From Acidobacteriota bacterium (GTDB taxonomy: Bacteria; Acidobacteriota; Thermoanaerobaculia; Multivoradales; JAHZIX01), in the NCBI GenBank assembly GCA_034211275.1, contig JAXHTF010000017.1, positions 1 through 60,478 of the forward strand: a stretch of 60,478 bases of DNA, written 5' to 3'. Below are positions 7,149 through 16,486 of the stretch, one piece after another; within the stretch, counting starts at the first letter, position 1; each line of letters begins with the position of its first letter. The notes beneath the pieces were generated by a model that did not search any database, was not told the DNA's origin, and saw only the letters and a program-made list of their open reading frames with translations. The translations under genes were made by a program, and so were the position numbers.

Positions 7149-8680
7149 TCGCTCCGGTCCTGGCGAGTGACCTGGAGCGATTTCGCCGCTATGTCGGTCG
7201 TCGGCTGGGGCTGCTCTTGGAAGGGCCCTTGGCGGAGAGCCTGGAGCGGGTGCTCTACCGACGCCTCACGAGCTTGGGGATGGCCAACGCCAACGATTAT
7301 TTGGTGCGCTTGGAAGAAGGCGTTCTGGGCAGCAACGAGGAGCGGGAGTTGGCGACGCTGCTGACCGTCGGTGAGACTCATTTCTTCCGCAACCGGGAGC
7401 AATTCTCGGCGTTTACGGAGCGGGTGATCCCGGAGCTCTTGGAGAGCCGTCCCCGTTCCCAATCCCTGCGCATCCTCTCGGCGGGCTGCGCCAGCGGCGA
7501 GGAACCCTACTCCCTCGCCATGGTCATGGCCCACTACTGGCCGGCGCTGCTGGAGCGGGTGGAGATCACCGGTCTCGATCTCGACGGCCGGGCACTGGAT
7601 CACGCCCAGGAGGGGAGCTACTCTCGCTGGTCGCTGCGCAGCACTCCCGAGGAGATGCAGCACGCTTATTTTCGTCAGCGCGGGGATCGCTTCATCCTCT
7701 CGCCGAGGATCCGCTCCATGGTGCGTCTGGAGCAGCGCAATCTGGCTCACGAGGACGGGAACTTTTTCGGCCGCTCGCGCTTCGACGTCATTTTCTGCCG
7801 CAACGTGATCATCTATTTCCGCTTTTCTCTGACCCGGGATCTGATTCAACGGTTCTCCCGGTCTCTGGAGCCCGACGGCTTTCTCTTCCTCGGCCACACC
7901 GAGACCCTGCGCGGCATCAGTCAAGACTTTCAGGTCGAGCACACCCACGGCACCTTCTACTATCGGCGCCAGCCTGCTGAGACTTCGCAGGCTGAGGCCG
8001 ATGGCAAGGATTCGACGGTGGCCCGAGGATTCCGGGGCGACACCGTGGCCTCGGGAGCGGTATCATCCTCGGCCCCGCCGCGGCGGCGGTTGGCGGGGGT
8101 GGACGGCCCCGGGAACGAGACGGCCGCCGTCGCCGAAGAGCCGGGGGAAGGGCTGAACGGGCGGGATCGCCGAGCTCGGGTTCTGGAACTGATGAACCTG
8201 GAGCGCTTCGATCAGGCTCTCGAGTTGGCGGAGGAGTTGGCTCGCCAGCACCCGGAGGATGTGGATTCCTGGACTTTGTTGGCGGTGTTGTTAACCAATC
8301 GCGGGGACGTGGCCCGGGCGCGGCTGGCCTGCCGGGAAATTCAACAGTTAGACGGCCTCCACGCCGGCGCCCGCTATTTGCTGGCGTTGTGCGCCGAGCT
8401 GGAAGGGGATTTGCGGGAAGCGCGGCGGCAGGACGAAACGGCCTTGCACCTCGATCAAGATTTCACCATGGCCCACCTGCACCTCGGGCGGTTGGCGATG
8501 CGGCGGGGAGATTCGGAGCAGGCCCAGGAGCATCTGGAGAAGGCTGAGCGGTTGCTCGCCGGCACTGAGTCGGCGCAGCTCCTGCTCTACGGCGGCGGTT
8601 TCCGCCGGGAGGCGCTGGTGGAGCTCTGCCGGGCTCAGCTGGCCACCCTGGAGGAAACGGGTCTGGAGGAAGACGCGTGA
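7145..8680 (+). CDS. cheR: CheR-type methyltransferase with C-terminal TPRs (WspC-like)
   Basis: The protein methylates glutamates of the chemoreceptor using S-adenosylmethionine. The N-terminal helical CheR domain contains TVGETHFFRN. The Rossmann domain follows with LSAGCASGEEPYSLA (SAM site) and DVIFCRNVIIYF, both standard for CheR. After about residue 280 a variable linker leads to TPR-like helices (residues 340-490), as in WspC and other CheR-TPR proteins of alternative chemosensory systems. The length of 511 residues fits that class and is much longer than enteric CheR (about 286). The start overlaps the cheW stop as ATGA and the end overlaps the next gene as GTGA. Confidence 0.92.
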   Translation: MIAPVLASDLERFRRYVGRRLGLLLEGPLAESLERVLYRRLTSLGMANANDYLVRLEEGVLGSNEERELATLLTVGETHFFRNREQFSAFTERVIPELLESRPRSQSLRILSAGCASGEEPYSLAMVMAHYWPALLERVEITGLDLDGRALDHAQEGSYSRWSLRSTPEEMQHAYFRQRGDRFILSPRIRSMVRLEQRNLAHEDGNFFGRSRFDVIFCRNVIIYFRFSLTRDLIQRFSRSLEPDGFLFLGHTETLRGISQDFQVEHTHGTFYYRRQPAETSQAEADGKDSTVARGFRGDTVASGAVSSSAPPRRRLAGVDGPGNETAAVAEEPGEGLNGRDRRARVLELMNLERFDQALELAEELARQHPEDVDSWTLLAVLLTNRGDVARARLACREIQQLDGLHAGARYLLALCAELEGDLREARRQDETALHLDQDFTMAHLHLGRLAMRRGDSEQAQEHLEKAERLLAGTESAQLLLYGGGFRREALVELCRAQLATLEETGLEEDA

Positions 8681-9261
8681 GCGGGCCGGCGGCGGATGCC
8701 CGGGAGGAGCCGGTGGCGGTGGAAAGGCTGCGTCGGGAATTCGACGATGCCTTCGCCGAGCCTTGGGAGGACGCCCGCAGGCCGCAGATCCGCTACCTGG
8801 GGGTGCGCTGCGGTCAGCGGTGGTTGGCCATCGACGTTTCTCAGCTGCTGACCTTCCATTCCCGCGGCGAGGTCGTGCCGCTGCCCACGTCGCTGCCCCA
8901 GCTCTTGGGATTGAGCAGTGTCGAGGGCAAGCTCTACCCCTGTTACTCGCTAGCGGAGTTGTTGAGCTTGGAAGCTCGGCGCGCCCACTGGTTGTTGTTG
9001 TGCCGGGAGGCGCCGGTGGCCCTAGCCGTCGAAGAGGTCGTAGGGTTGTTCTTGGTGGATGCGGAGAGCGAGGCTGACTTGGACGAAGCTGCGGCCGACA
9101 GCAGCCCGGATTCCCCTCGCCGCCGCAAGCCCGCCAAGGAAGCAAGGGGAGGTTCGCCGATCACCGGTCGGATCCAGTACGAGGGACAGGAGTTCTCGGT
9201 GCTGAGCATTTCCGCCGTGCTCGAAGATCTACGCGAGCTCATCGGAGAGGAAAGGACTTAG
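8677..9261 (+). CDS. cheW: CheW-like coupling protein (second copy)
   Basis: A 194-residue protein starting at GTG inside the cheR stop (GTGA). The CheW core runs from IRYLGVRCGQRWLAIDVSQL through PLPTSLPQLLGLSSVEGKLY to the hydrophobic VALAVEEVVGLF. A charged linker (residues 125-160) precedes a last strand segment, YEGQEFSVLSISAVL. Two different CheW genes flanking cheR is the arrangement seen in Wsp-type systems, where both copies are needed for the array. The distance to the mcp start is only three bases. Confidence 0.82.
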   Translation: MSGPAADAREEPVAVERLRREFDDAFAEPWEDARRPQIRYLGVRCGQRWLAIDVSQLLTFHSRGEVVPLPTSLPQLLGLSSVEGKLYPCYSLAELLSLEARRAHWLLLCREAPVALAVEEVVGLFLVDAESEADLDEAAADSSPDSPRRRKPAKEARGGSPITGRIQYEGQEFSVLSISAVLEDLRELIGEERT

Positions 9262-9264
9262 ACA

Positions 9265-10734
9265 ATGTTTCATTGGAGCTTTGGCCAGCGCTTGGGCGCC
9301 GGCTTTCTGGCCTGCGTGGTGCTCTTGGGGGTGGTGGCGGTGGTGGGAATCAAATCCACCGACATCATCGCCAGTGCCGAGCAAGAAGTGGTGCGGCATT
9401 ACCGCGCACTGCTCGAGATCGAGCAGCTGCGGGGCCGGGTGCACGAGGAGTCGGCGGCCTTTCGTGCCTATGTGATCACCGGCGAGGATCGTTTCCTCAA
9501 TCGTCTGCACCAGGCGCGGCTGGCGCTGGACTTGGACGAGGACGAGATCGGCGAGCTGATGCTCGGCGAGGAGCACGAGCTGCTGGGGCAGATCCTCGAC
9601 GCCAACCGGCTGTGGATCGATACGGTGGAGAACATCGTCTCCGAGACCGAAGGGCTCAGCGAGCGAGCTCTGGAGGCGCGCTTCGACACCGAGGCCCGGC
9701 CGCAATTCGAGTCGCTGATGAAGCTCATCGACTCCTTCGTCTCCAACAAGAAGACGGCGATCAAGGGGCAGGTGGAGAATACCGACCAGCGCACCCGCAG
9801 CGCCCGCTCGCTGCTCATCGCCCTCGCCACCCTCGCCACCATCATCGCCATGGGCATTTCCCTGGCCCTCTCGCGGCGGCTCAACAACGAGCTGGACAAT
9901 GCGGTCTCGCGGATCCAGAGCTCGGTGGTGGAGCTCGACGTGGCGTCCGGCCAGCAGGCTCAGAGCGCCCGGGAGCAGGCCACCGCGACGGTGCAGGTGA
10001 CCTCCACGCTACGCGAGCTGGTGGCGGCGTCGAAGCAGATTTCGGAGAACGCGGCGCAGGTGGCGTCGCTGTCCCAGGAGGCGGCGCGCTCCGCCGACCA
10101 GGGGGTCGACGCCGTCTCCGGCATGGACACCGGCATGACCACCATCCGCAATCAGGTGGACGCGGTGGTCGAGCACATGCTCGAGCTGGGCAAGCAGTCC
10201 CAGCGCGCCGGCGGCATCTTGGACATCATCAACGAGCTGTCGGAGCAGACCAACATTCTGGCCATCAACGCCACCATCGAAGCGGTGGGGGCCGGCGAGG
10301 CGGGCAAGCGATTCACCGTAGTGGCGGACGAGATCCGGCGACTGGCGGATCGGGTAGGGGAGTCGAGCCGGGAGATTCGCCAGCTCATCGACGACATGCG
10401 GGCGGCGGCCAACACCACGGTGATGGTGACCGAGGAAGGCTCCAAGGCGGTGGACGAGGGCAGCCGTTCGGTGTCCCGCATCACCGACCTCTGGCGCAAG
10501 ATCGCCGACGGCGTCTCCAACACCGCCGAGGCAGCCCGGGAGATCGAGCTCAGCACCCAGCAGCAGACCACCGCCGTCGAGCAGGTCAACGCTGCTCTGT
10601 TGGAGGTCTCCCAGGGTGCTCGGGAGGGCGAGGTCACCGCCGAACAGGCGCGTTCCATGTCCCGAGAGCTGGCGGAGCTGGCGGAGTCTTTGGCCCGGCT
10701 GGTAGGCAAAGAAAATCGCACCTCGGAGAGCTGA
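9265..10734 (+). CDS. Methyl-accepting chemotaxis protein
   Basis: A 489-residue receptor. TM1 lies at about residues 8-28 and TM2 at about 182-202. The periplasmic part between them is helical (about 150 residues, CHASE3 or four-helix-bundle-like). There is no obvious HAMP domain: the signalling helices begin almost directly after TM2. The hairpin tip reads SEQTNILAINATIEAVGAGE, which differs from the common AIEAARAGE by a VG at the tip-proximal turn. It is the only receptor in the operon and presumably works with this CheA. The short cytoplasmic half and the tip wording suggest a dedicated array class. The ligand is unknown. Confidence 0.93.
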   Translation: MFHWSFGQRLGAGFLACVVLLGVVAVVGIKSTDIIASAEQEVVRHYRALLEIEQLRGRVHEESAAFRAYVITGEDRFLNRLHQARLALDLDEDEIGELMLGEEHELLGQILDANRLWIDTVENIVSETEGLSERALEARFDTEARPQFESLMKLIDSFVSNKKTAIKGQVENTDQRTRSARSLLIALATLATIIAMGISLALSRRLNNELDNAVSRIQSSVVELDVASGQQAQSAREQATATVQVTSTLRELVAASKQISENAAQVASLSQEAARSADQGVDAVSGMDTGMTTIRNQVDAVVEHMLELGKQSQRAGGILDIINELSEQTNILAINATIEAVGAGEAGKRFTVVADEIRRLADRVGESSREIRQLIDDMRAAANTTVMVTEEGSKAVDEGSRSVSRITDLWRKIADGVSNTAEAAREIELSTQQQTTAVEQVNAALLEVSQGAREGEVTAEQARSMSRELAELAESLARLVGKENRTSES

Positions 10735-10737
10735 TCC

Positions 10738-12783
10738 TTGGCGCAGGATCCCTATCGCTACTTTCGCATCGAGGCAGCGGAGCTCCACGAGCGCCTGTCT
10801 CAGGGGCTCTTGGATCTGGAGGATGATCCGCAGCCGGAGCCAGTAGCGGGGTTGCTGAGGACCGCCCACACCCTCAAAGGCGCCGCCCGGGTGGTGAGCC
10901 TGGACGATGCGGCGCGGCTGGCCCATGCCCTGGAGGATCAGCTGGCGGCCTGGCGGGATGCTCGCGCCGCCAGTGACTCCACGAACCCTTCGAAGATCAG
11001 CCTGCAGCCCTTGTTTCGCACCGTCGACGAGATCGGCGCGGAGCTGCAGCGGGTGCTGGCTCCTGCCGAGGGCGCTTCCGGAGCTTCTGCGGGAGGCTCT
11101 GGGGCCTCCGTGGCGCCGGGCTCGGCCTCCGATCCTCGGCCAGGAGAGGCCGATGGACCCGGTGCCGACGCCGGCGGTGCTGCTCCCGGCGTCGGCGAGG
11201 ACTCGGCTCCCAGCGTCGCCGCCCCGGCGCCCGCGCCGGTGGCGAGCTCGCCGCTGGATCTCCTCGGGCTCGAAGACCTGATGCACCGTACGTTGGCGAT
11301 CACCGGCCGGGTGGCGCGCAGTCAACGCGCCCTCGAGGATCTGCGGCGGCACAGCGCTCCCGGCGCCGAGGAGGATCCGGTGGCGGTGGTCGCCGACGAG
11401 CTGGAGGCGGTGGTGGCCTCTCTGGGGGAGATTCGCGACGGCGTCGAAGAGCTCAGCCTGGTGGCCGCCGCCGAGCTGCTCAACTCCCTGCGGCGGGCGG
11501 CCCGGGATATCGCCCAGGCTCAGGGCAAGCAGATCACCGTGCGGCTGGTCGGGCGCGAGGCGCGCTTCGACGCCGAGCTGGCGTCGGCGTTGCGGGATAT
11601 CTTGATCCACGCCGTCACCAACGCCGTGACCCACGGCGTGACCACGGAGGATCGGGGGCACCTGACCCTCAGCTGTCAGCGGGAAGGGGGCCTGGTGGTC
11701 TTCCGGGTGATCGACGACGGCCCGGGCATCAATGCCGCCGCTCTGCTCAGCTCCGCTCGCTCCCAAGGCGCCCTCGCGGCGGACGAGGGCGACGATTGGG
11801 AGCTCGAAGAGATCGCCCAGCTGGCGTTCCAGCCGGGGGTCACCACCGCTTCGGGAGTCGATCACCTGGCCGGCCGGGGGATCGGTCTGGACGCTCTGCG
11901 CCAGCGGGTGGAGGGCCTCCAGGGAGAGGTGCGGCTCCTGCCCGGAGATCCCGCCGGGTCGGTGCTGGAGATCCGGACGCCGTTTTCCTCCTACGCGGTG
12001 CCGGCGCTCTACGCCCGCGCCTGCGGCCGCCGCTTCGCCCTGCCTCTGCACGCCGTGGCGGAGGTGCGGCCCTTGCCGCTGCGGGCCGCCACCGGAGACG
12101 AGCTGCTGGTGGACGACGTGCCGATCCCGCTGGGAGCACCGCGGCGGGCTCTGCATCTGGACGTGCCCACCGGCGAATACCGGGTGGCGGTGGTCTTGCG
12201 CCACGGAATGCGGCAGGCCGCTCTGGGGGTGGATCGGGTGGAAGAAGTGGAAGAGCTGGCGGTGCTGCCCTTGCCGCCGTGGACCGCCCCGGCGCCGGCG
12301 GTGGCGGGTATCGGCCGAGGCCGTAGCGGCGAACCCATTCCCATGCTTTCGGTGGAGCATTTGATCACCGCCATCGCCTCCAGTCCGGGACTCGATGAGC
12401 GGGTCGTGATCCGCCGGCCGCTGCCGGTGCTGGTCGTGGACGATTCCCTCACCAGCCGCATGCTCCAGCAGTCGATTCTGGAGGCCGCCGGCTACCGGGT
12501 GGAGACGGCCTCTTCCCCGGCCCAGGGTCTGCTGCGCATGGCCAAGCGCCCCTTTGGGCTGTTGTTGGTGGACGTCGAGATGCCGGGAATGGACGGATTT
12601 ACCTTCGTGACCCGGACCCGTGCCCACGAGGATCCGGTGCCCGCCATCCTGATCAGCTCCCGCAACAGCCCGGAGGATCGTCGCCGGGGGCTGGAGGCTG
12701 GTGCCAGCCACTACGTGGTCAAGGGTGAATTCGATCAGGAGCAGTTCTTGAAGTTGGTCGAGGAGTTGATCCTATGTCGCTGA
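10738..12783 (+). CDS. cheA: CheA histidine kinase with C-terminal receiver (WspE-like)
   Basis: A 681-residue hybrid CheA. The Hpt domain has phospho-accepting His44 in LLRTAHTLKGAARV. A Pro/Ala-rich linker (residues about 115-175) follows. The ATPase domain has NAVTHG, DDGPGIN and GRGIGLDALRQRV. A CheW-like regulatory domain covers about residues 410-550. The C-terminal receiver has VVDDSLTS and the phospho-acceptor Asp612 in LLLVDVEMPGMDG. A fused receiver usually acts as a phosphate sink or internal output. The start is TTG 10738, three bases after the mcp stop. The gene overlaps cheB by ten bases. Confidence 0.93.
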   Translation: MAQDPYRYFRIEAAELHERLSQGLLDLEDDPQPEPVAGLLRTAHTLKGAARVVSLDDAARLAHALEDQLAAWRDARAASDSTNPSKISLQPLFRTVDEIGAELQRVLAPAEGASGASAGGSGASVAPGSASDPRPGEADGPGADAGGAAPGVGEDSAPSVAAPAPAPVASSPLDLLGLEDLMHRTLAITGRVARSQRALEDLRRHSAPGAEEDPVAVVADELEAVVASLGEIRDGVEELSLVAAAELLNSLRRAARDIAQAQGKQITVRLVGREARFDAELASALRDILIHAVTNAVTHGVTTEDRGHLTLSCQREGGLVVFRVIDDGPGINAAALLSSARSQGALAADEGDDWELEEIAQLAFQPGVTTASGVDHLAGRGIGLDALRQRVEGLQGEVRLLPGDPAGSVLEIRTPFSSYAVPALYARACGRRFALPLHAVAEVRPLPLRAATGDELLVDDVPIPLGAPRRALHLDVPTGEYRVAVVLRHGMRQAALGVDRVEEVEELAVLPLPPWTAPAPAVAGIGRGRSGEPIPMLSVEHLITAIASSPGLDERVVIRRPLPVLVVDDSLTSRMLQQSILEAAGYRVETASSPAQGLLRMAKRPFGLLLVDVEMPGMDGFTFVTRTRAHEDPVPAILISSRNSPEDRRRGLEAGASHYVVKGEFDQEQFLKLVEELILCR

Positions 12784-13829
12784 AGCCGGTACGGGTGCTG
12801 GTGGTGGACGACTCGCTGACGGTGCGGGGAAAGATCGTCGAGAGCCTCGAGGGCAGCCCGGGCTTTTCCGTGGTGGGAGAGGCGGCGGATGGCCGCATGG
12901 CCTTTGACCTCTGCCAGCGCCTGCGCCCCGACGTCGTCACTCTGGACATGGTGATGGACGGTGTCGGCGGTCTCGAAGCCACTCGCCGGATCATGGCCAA
13001 CTGTCCGACCCCCATCCTGATCATCTCGGCCTCGGCGGAGCGCGGGGAGCTGATCAAGACCCTAGACGCCCTGGCCGCAGGGGCGGTGGATGTGCTCGAC
13101 AAACCGCGTCCGGGAGAGTCGGCGGAGGAGTGGGAAGAGACCTTCCGCCGGCGCCTGCGGCGGGTAGCCCGAGTGCGGGTGATCACCCATCTGGAGGGCC
13201 GGCGCCGCAAGCAGACGGCGGAGTGGCCAGACCAAGAGCCCACTCCCATTCCCTCCCGCGGCATCCGCATCGTCGCCCTGGGGGCTTCCACCGGCGGGCC
13301 CCGGGCGTTGCGCCAGATTCTTTCCGGAGTCACCGACCTGCCTTGTGTGGTCCTGGTGGTGCTGCATCTGGGAGAGCCCTTCAGCTTGGCGCTGGCGAGC
13401 TGGTTGCAGGGATTGGTGCCGATGCCGGTCTCCGAGGTTCAGGGAGGCGAACGGCTGGACGGGCTCGATGGGAAGATTCTCTTCGCGCCGCCGGATCACC
13501 ACGTGACGGTGGAGAATGGCCGTCTGCGCCTGTCCCGGGCCCCGGAGCGCCATGGCCTGCGGCCGTCGGTGGACGTGCTCTTCGAATCCTTGGCCCGGCA
13601 CCAGGATCCGTCGCGGGTTGCCGCCGGATTGCTCACCGGCATGGGACGGGACGGCGCCGCCGGCCTCGCCGCGCTCCGCCGGGCCGGCGCCACGACGTTC
13701 GTGCAAGACCGGGAGACCTGTACGGTCTTCGGTATGCCTTCGGCGGCACTGGATTTGGGCGCCGCCGAATTCACCCTGGGACTAGCGGAGATCGCTGCAT
13801 TCCTGACGGAGGTTTGCCACGATGACTGA
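12774..13829 (+). CDS. cheB: CheB protein-glutamate methylesterase
   Basis: A 351-residue response regulator with an esterase domain that removes methyl groups from the receptor. The receiver has VVDDSLTVRGK and Asp58 in VVTLDMVMDGVGG. The esterase part (from about residue 160) has the catalytic serine in ALGASTGGPRAL, the histidine region VVLHLGEPF and the aspartate region GMGRDGAAG. All key residues are present. The ATG lies within the end of cheA, and the gene overlaps the next one by eight bases. Confidence 0.94.
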   Translation: MSLKPVRVLVVDDSLTVRGKIVESLEGSPGFSVVGEAADGRMAFDLCQRLRPDVVTLDMVMDGVGGLEATRRIMANCPTPILIISASAERGELIKTLDALAAGAVDVLDKPRPGESAEEWEETFRRRLRRVARVRVITHLEGRRRKQTAEWPDQEPTPIPSRGIRIVALGASTGGPRALRQILSGVTDLPCVVLVVLHLGEPFSLALASWLQGLVPMPVSEVQGGERLDGLDGKILFAPPDHHVTVENGRLRLSRAPERHGLRPSVDVLFESLARHQDPSRVAAGLLTGMGRDGAAGLAALRRAGATTFVQDRETCTVFGMPSAALDLGAAEFTLGLAEIAAFLTEVCHDD

Positions 13830-15825
13830 AACCCAAGAGACTCCCTCGCCCTGTGCCCTCGTGGTTCACCCCAGCCTGACGGTGCGCAAGGACATCGCTG
13901 ATTGCCTGAAGGCGGAGAATCTGGAGATCGCCGAAGCGGACTCGATGGAGGCGGTGGAGCTGATCGCCGGGGAGGGCTTCGTCTCCATGGTGATCACCTC
14001 CTTCGAGGCCGTTGACGGCGGGCTCGATGAGCTGATGCGACTGTTCCGCAACGGCGATGATCTGCTCGAAACCCCATTCATCGTCCTGTGCGACGAAGGG
14101 GATCTGCTGCGCGTCCCGGACCAGGAGTCGATCTACACCCTGGAGCTCCCCTACGACCGCGACGAGCTGGTGGCTCTGGCGGTGCAGATCGCGCCGGTGG
14201 CCCCCGCCGGCGGTACGGTGTGCGACGATTCCGCCGTTCGGGTGCTGGCGGTGGAGGATAGTCGCACCTACCTCGGGATGCTGACGGAAGCTCTGGAGGC
14301 GGAAGGGGTGGAGGTGCTCACCGCCACCACCGGCGAGGCTGCCCTCAAGCTTCTCACTCAGGAATCCGTCCACTGCATCCTCCTCGACCTCACGCTGCCG
14401 GGGATTTCCGGGCAGGAGCTCTGTCGGCGCCTGCGGCACAATCCGCGCTACCAGCGCACGCCCATCATCATGCTCACCGCCTCCGAGGGCTCGGAGACGA
14501 TGCTCGCGGGCCTGCGCGCCGGTGCCGACGACTTCATCGCCAAGTCGGCGGATCTGGAGGTCGTGCGGGCTCGGCTGCGGGTTCAGCTGCGCCGCCAGCG
14601 CCTCGAAGACGAGGCCCGTCAGGCGAAGGAGAAGGCCTTCTACCTGGAGCAGCGGCGCAAGGTCGACGCGATCCTGGCGCGCCACGGAGAGCGCCTGCGG
14701 CTGGCCATGGACGCCGCGCAGCTCGGTGGTTGGGAGTGGGACGATGAGCGCCGCCGGATCTCCTACTCCGGCGCTTTTCACCAGCTCTTCGGGCTCGAAC
14801 GGGGCAGCGAAGAGGTCTCTTTGCGGCCGGTCATGCGAGCCATCCGGCGCGAGCATCGCCACCGCTTGCGCGCGTTCCTGGAGGCTCTGGAGTCCGGTGA
14901 GGAGGCGGAGGCGGAGCTTCAGCTGACCCCCGGCGCCGGCGAGCGTTGGTTGCAGACCCGGGGTCGCACCAATCCCGGCACGGACGGTGAGATACGGCTC
15001 TTCGGGGTGGTGGCGGACGTCTCCGTCCGCAAGCGCCGGGAGGAGGAGCAGCGGGTGCTGGCGGAGCTCCAGAGTCACCTCATGGCCATCGTCGGCCACG
15101 ATCTGCGCAGTCCGCTGTCGGCCATCGTCACGGCCCACTCGGTGCTCGAGGCAATGCTGGGCGAGACTGAGCGCGAAGGCAAGATGCTCGATATCATCAA
15201 GAGCAGCACGGATCGCGCGGTGCGAATGATCGAAACCCTCTTGGATTACTCCAAGGCGCGATTCGGCGGAGGTATTCCTATTTCTTTACGTTCTTCTAGT
15301 TTCCATGAGCCCATCGCCCAGGTCCATCATGAGATGCAGGTCGCCCACCCGGATCGGGAGCTGGTCTTCCGGCAAGCGGGAGATGGCACCGGGGAGATCG
15401 ACCCGGACCGCATTGCCCAGGTCGCTTCCAATCTGCTGGCCAACGCTCTGGCCCACGGCGACCCGCAGCACCCGGTGGAGGTGGACAGCGAGGTCACCGA
15501 CCGCTGGCTGATCCTGCGCGTCCACAACCGTGGCGAGGTGATTCCCGACGATGCCTTGCCGACCCTCTTCGAGCCCTTCCATCGGGGCTGCGGCCCCGGT
15601 GGCTCCAAGACGGGGGGCTCCAAGACTGGGGGCTCCAGCGGTGGTCTCGGTCTGGGGCTGTACATCGTCCGGGCCATCGTCGAGGGGCACGGCGGTGCCG
15701 TCAGCGTCACGTCTCAGCCCGGCGGCGGAACTGTCTTCGAAGTCCGTCTGCCGCGGTTCGGGGGCGGTTCGAGCACCGAAACGAGCCGACCTCAAAGCGA
15801 TGAGACTGCGACGGTTCTCCAGTGA
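13822..15825 (+). CDS. Hybrid sensor kinase, REC(pseudo)-REC-PAS-HisKA-HATPase
   Basis: A 667-residue protein with two N-terminal receivers, a PAS-like domain (about 290-405), HisKA with His426 in MAIVGHDLRSPLSAIV, and a HATPase with LLANALAHG and GGLGLGLYIVRAIVEGHGG. The second receiver has Asp189 in CILLDLTLPGISG. The first (residues 11-125) has the fold pattern but reads MVITSFEAVDGG where the aspartate should be, so it cannot be phosphorylated there. It sits where WspR, the diguanylate cyclase, would be in Wsp systems and is probably an output of CheA. A short duplication encodes GSKTGGSKTGG near residue 595. Ten AT-rich codons lie at 15271-15300. Confidence 0.9.
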   Translation: MTETQETPSPCALVVHPSLTVRKDIADCLKAENLEIAEADSMEAVELIAGEGFVSMVITSFEAVDGGLDELMRLFRNGDDLLETPFIVLCDEGDLLRVPDQESIYTLELPYDRDELVALAVQIAPVAPAGGTVCDDSAVRVLAVEDSRTYLGMLTEALEAEGVEVLTATTGEAALKLLTQESVHCILLDLTLPGISGQELCRRLRHNPRYQRTPIIMLTASEGSETMLAGLRAGADDFIAKSADLEVVRARLRVQLRRQRLEDEARQAKEKAFYLEQRRKVDAILARHGERLRLAMDAAQLGGWEWDDERRRISYSGAFHQLFGLERGSEEVSLRPVMRAIRREHRHRLRAFLEALESGEEAEAELQLTPGAGERWLQTRGRTNPGTDGEIRLFGVVADVSVRKRREEEQRVLAELQSHLMAIVGHDLRSPLSAIVTAHSVLEAMLGETEREGKMLDIIKSSTDRAVRMIETLLDYSKARFGGGIPISLRSSSFHEPIAQVHHEMQVAHPDRELVFRQAGDGTGEIDPDRIAQVASNLLANALAHGDPQHPVEVDSEVTDRWLILRVHNRGEVIPDDALPTLFEPFHRGCGPGGSKTGGSKTGGSSGGLGLGLYIVRAIVEGHGGAVSVTSQPGGGTVFEVRLPRFGGGSSTETSRPQSDETATVLQ

Positions 15826-16196
15826 GGAAGCCCACCACCGTCGAGCTGACCGAAGATTGCCGAGTTCTCTGCATTGAGGACGACCCAGCCCAGCTGGAGA
15901 CTTTGGCGGAGCTGCTCCGCCTGTGGGGCGCGACGGTGGATGAAGCCTCCGATCTCGCCGGCGCCCGCACGCTGCTGGAGCTACGCCCCTACGACCTCAT
16001 CCTGGCGGATTACAACCTGCCCGACGGCACCGCCGCCGAGCTGTTGGAGAATCCGGAGTGGGATCGCAAGATAGTGGTGGTGAGCGCCGCTGCCCCTACC
16101 CCCCAACGGCCCCGGGGTGGGCTGGTGGTGCAAAAGCCCCTGACGCGGGCGAAGCTCCAACGCATCCTCGCTGCCAGCGCCTGCTCCGCCAATTGA
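15822..16196 (+). CDS. Stand-alone response-regulator receiver
   Basis: A 124-residue single receiver domain starting at GTG inside the previous stop (GTGA). It has the acidic pocket CIEDD, the phospho-acceptor aspartate in LILADYNLPDGTA near residue 62, and the conserved lysine in VVQKPLTRAKL. There is no output domain. It is most likely phosphorylated by the hybrid kinase just upstream, with which it is translationally coupled, and would work through protein contact. It is the last gene of the chemosensory operon. Confidence 0.9.
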   Translation: MRKPTTVELTEDCRVLCIEDDPAQLETLAELLRLWGATVDEASDLAGARTLLELRPYDLILADYNLPDGTAAELLENPEWDRKIVVVSAAAPTPQRPRGGLVVQKPLTRAKLQRILAASACSAN

Positions 16197-16209
16197 GCCG
16201 GTTCGCCGC

Positions 16210-16243
16210 CGGCAGACTCTACAAGCCTGCCGCGTAGCTTTTT
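16210..16243 (+). terminator. Possible terminator of the chemosensory operon
   Basis: CGGCAG (16210-16215) pairs with CTGCCG (16227-16232), and a run of five T follows at 16239-16243. The six-base gap before the T run makes it a weak intrinsic terminator. Confidence 0.35.
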
Positions 16244-16486
16244 CCTTCCCGTCCCCTCCGCAGCCTTCCAAGAGGCCTCCCGGCATCCTGTGGGGAGGTT
16301 CGTAAAGTCCTGATTACAGGGGCCTTGCGCGGTTCCTGGCCGCTCTTCTCGAGCTCTGGCATGCAACCTGCTCCTTATTCATGGCAGGAGCGCTCCTGGC
16401 GCTCTTCGGCGGCGGCCGGCGCCGTCGAAACAACGCTTTCGCTGCCGGCCATCGCCCGCAGATTTCCCCAAGGAGGTACAGAACTT

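Noticed and set aside
10009-12711. A 900-codon open frame antisense to mcp and cheA.
   Set aside because: The composition and lack of any family motif fit a mirror of GC-rich codon usage in cheA. Similar long antisense frames lie over thiC, sucA and lpd.
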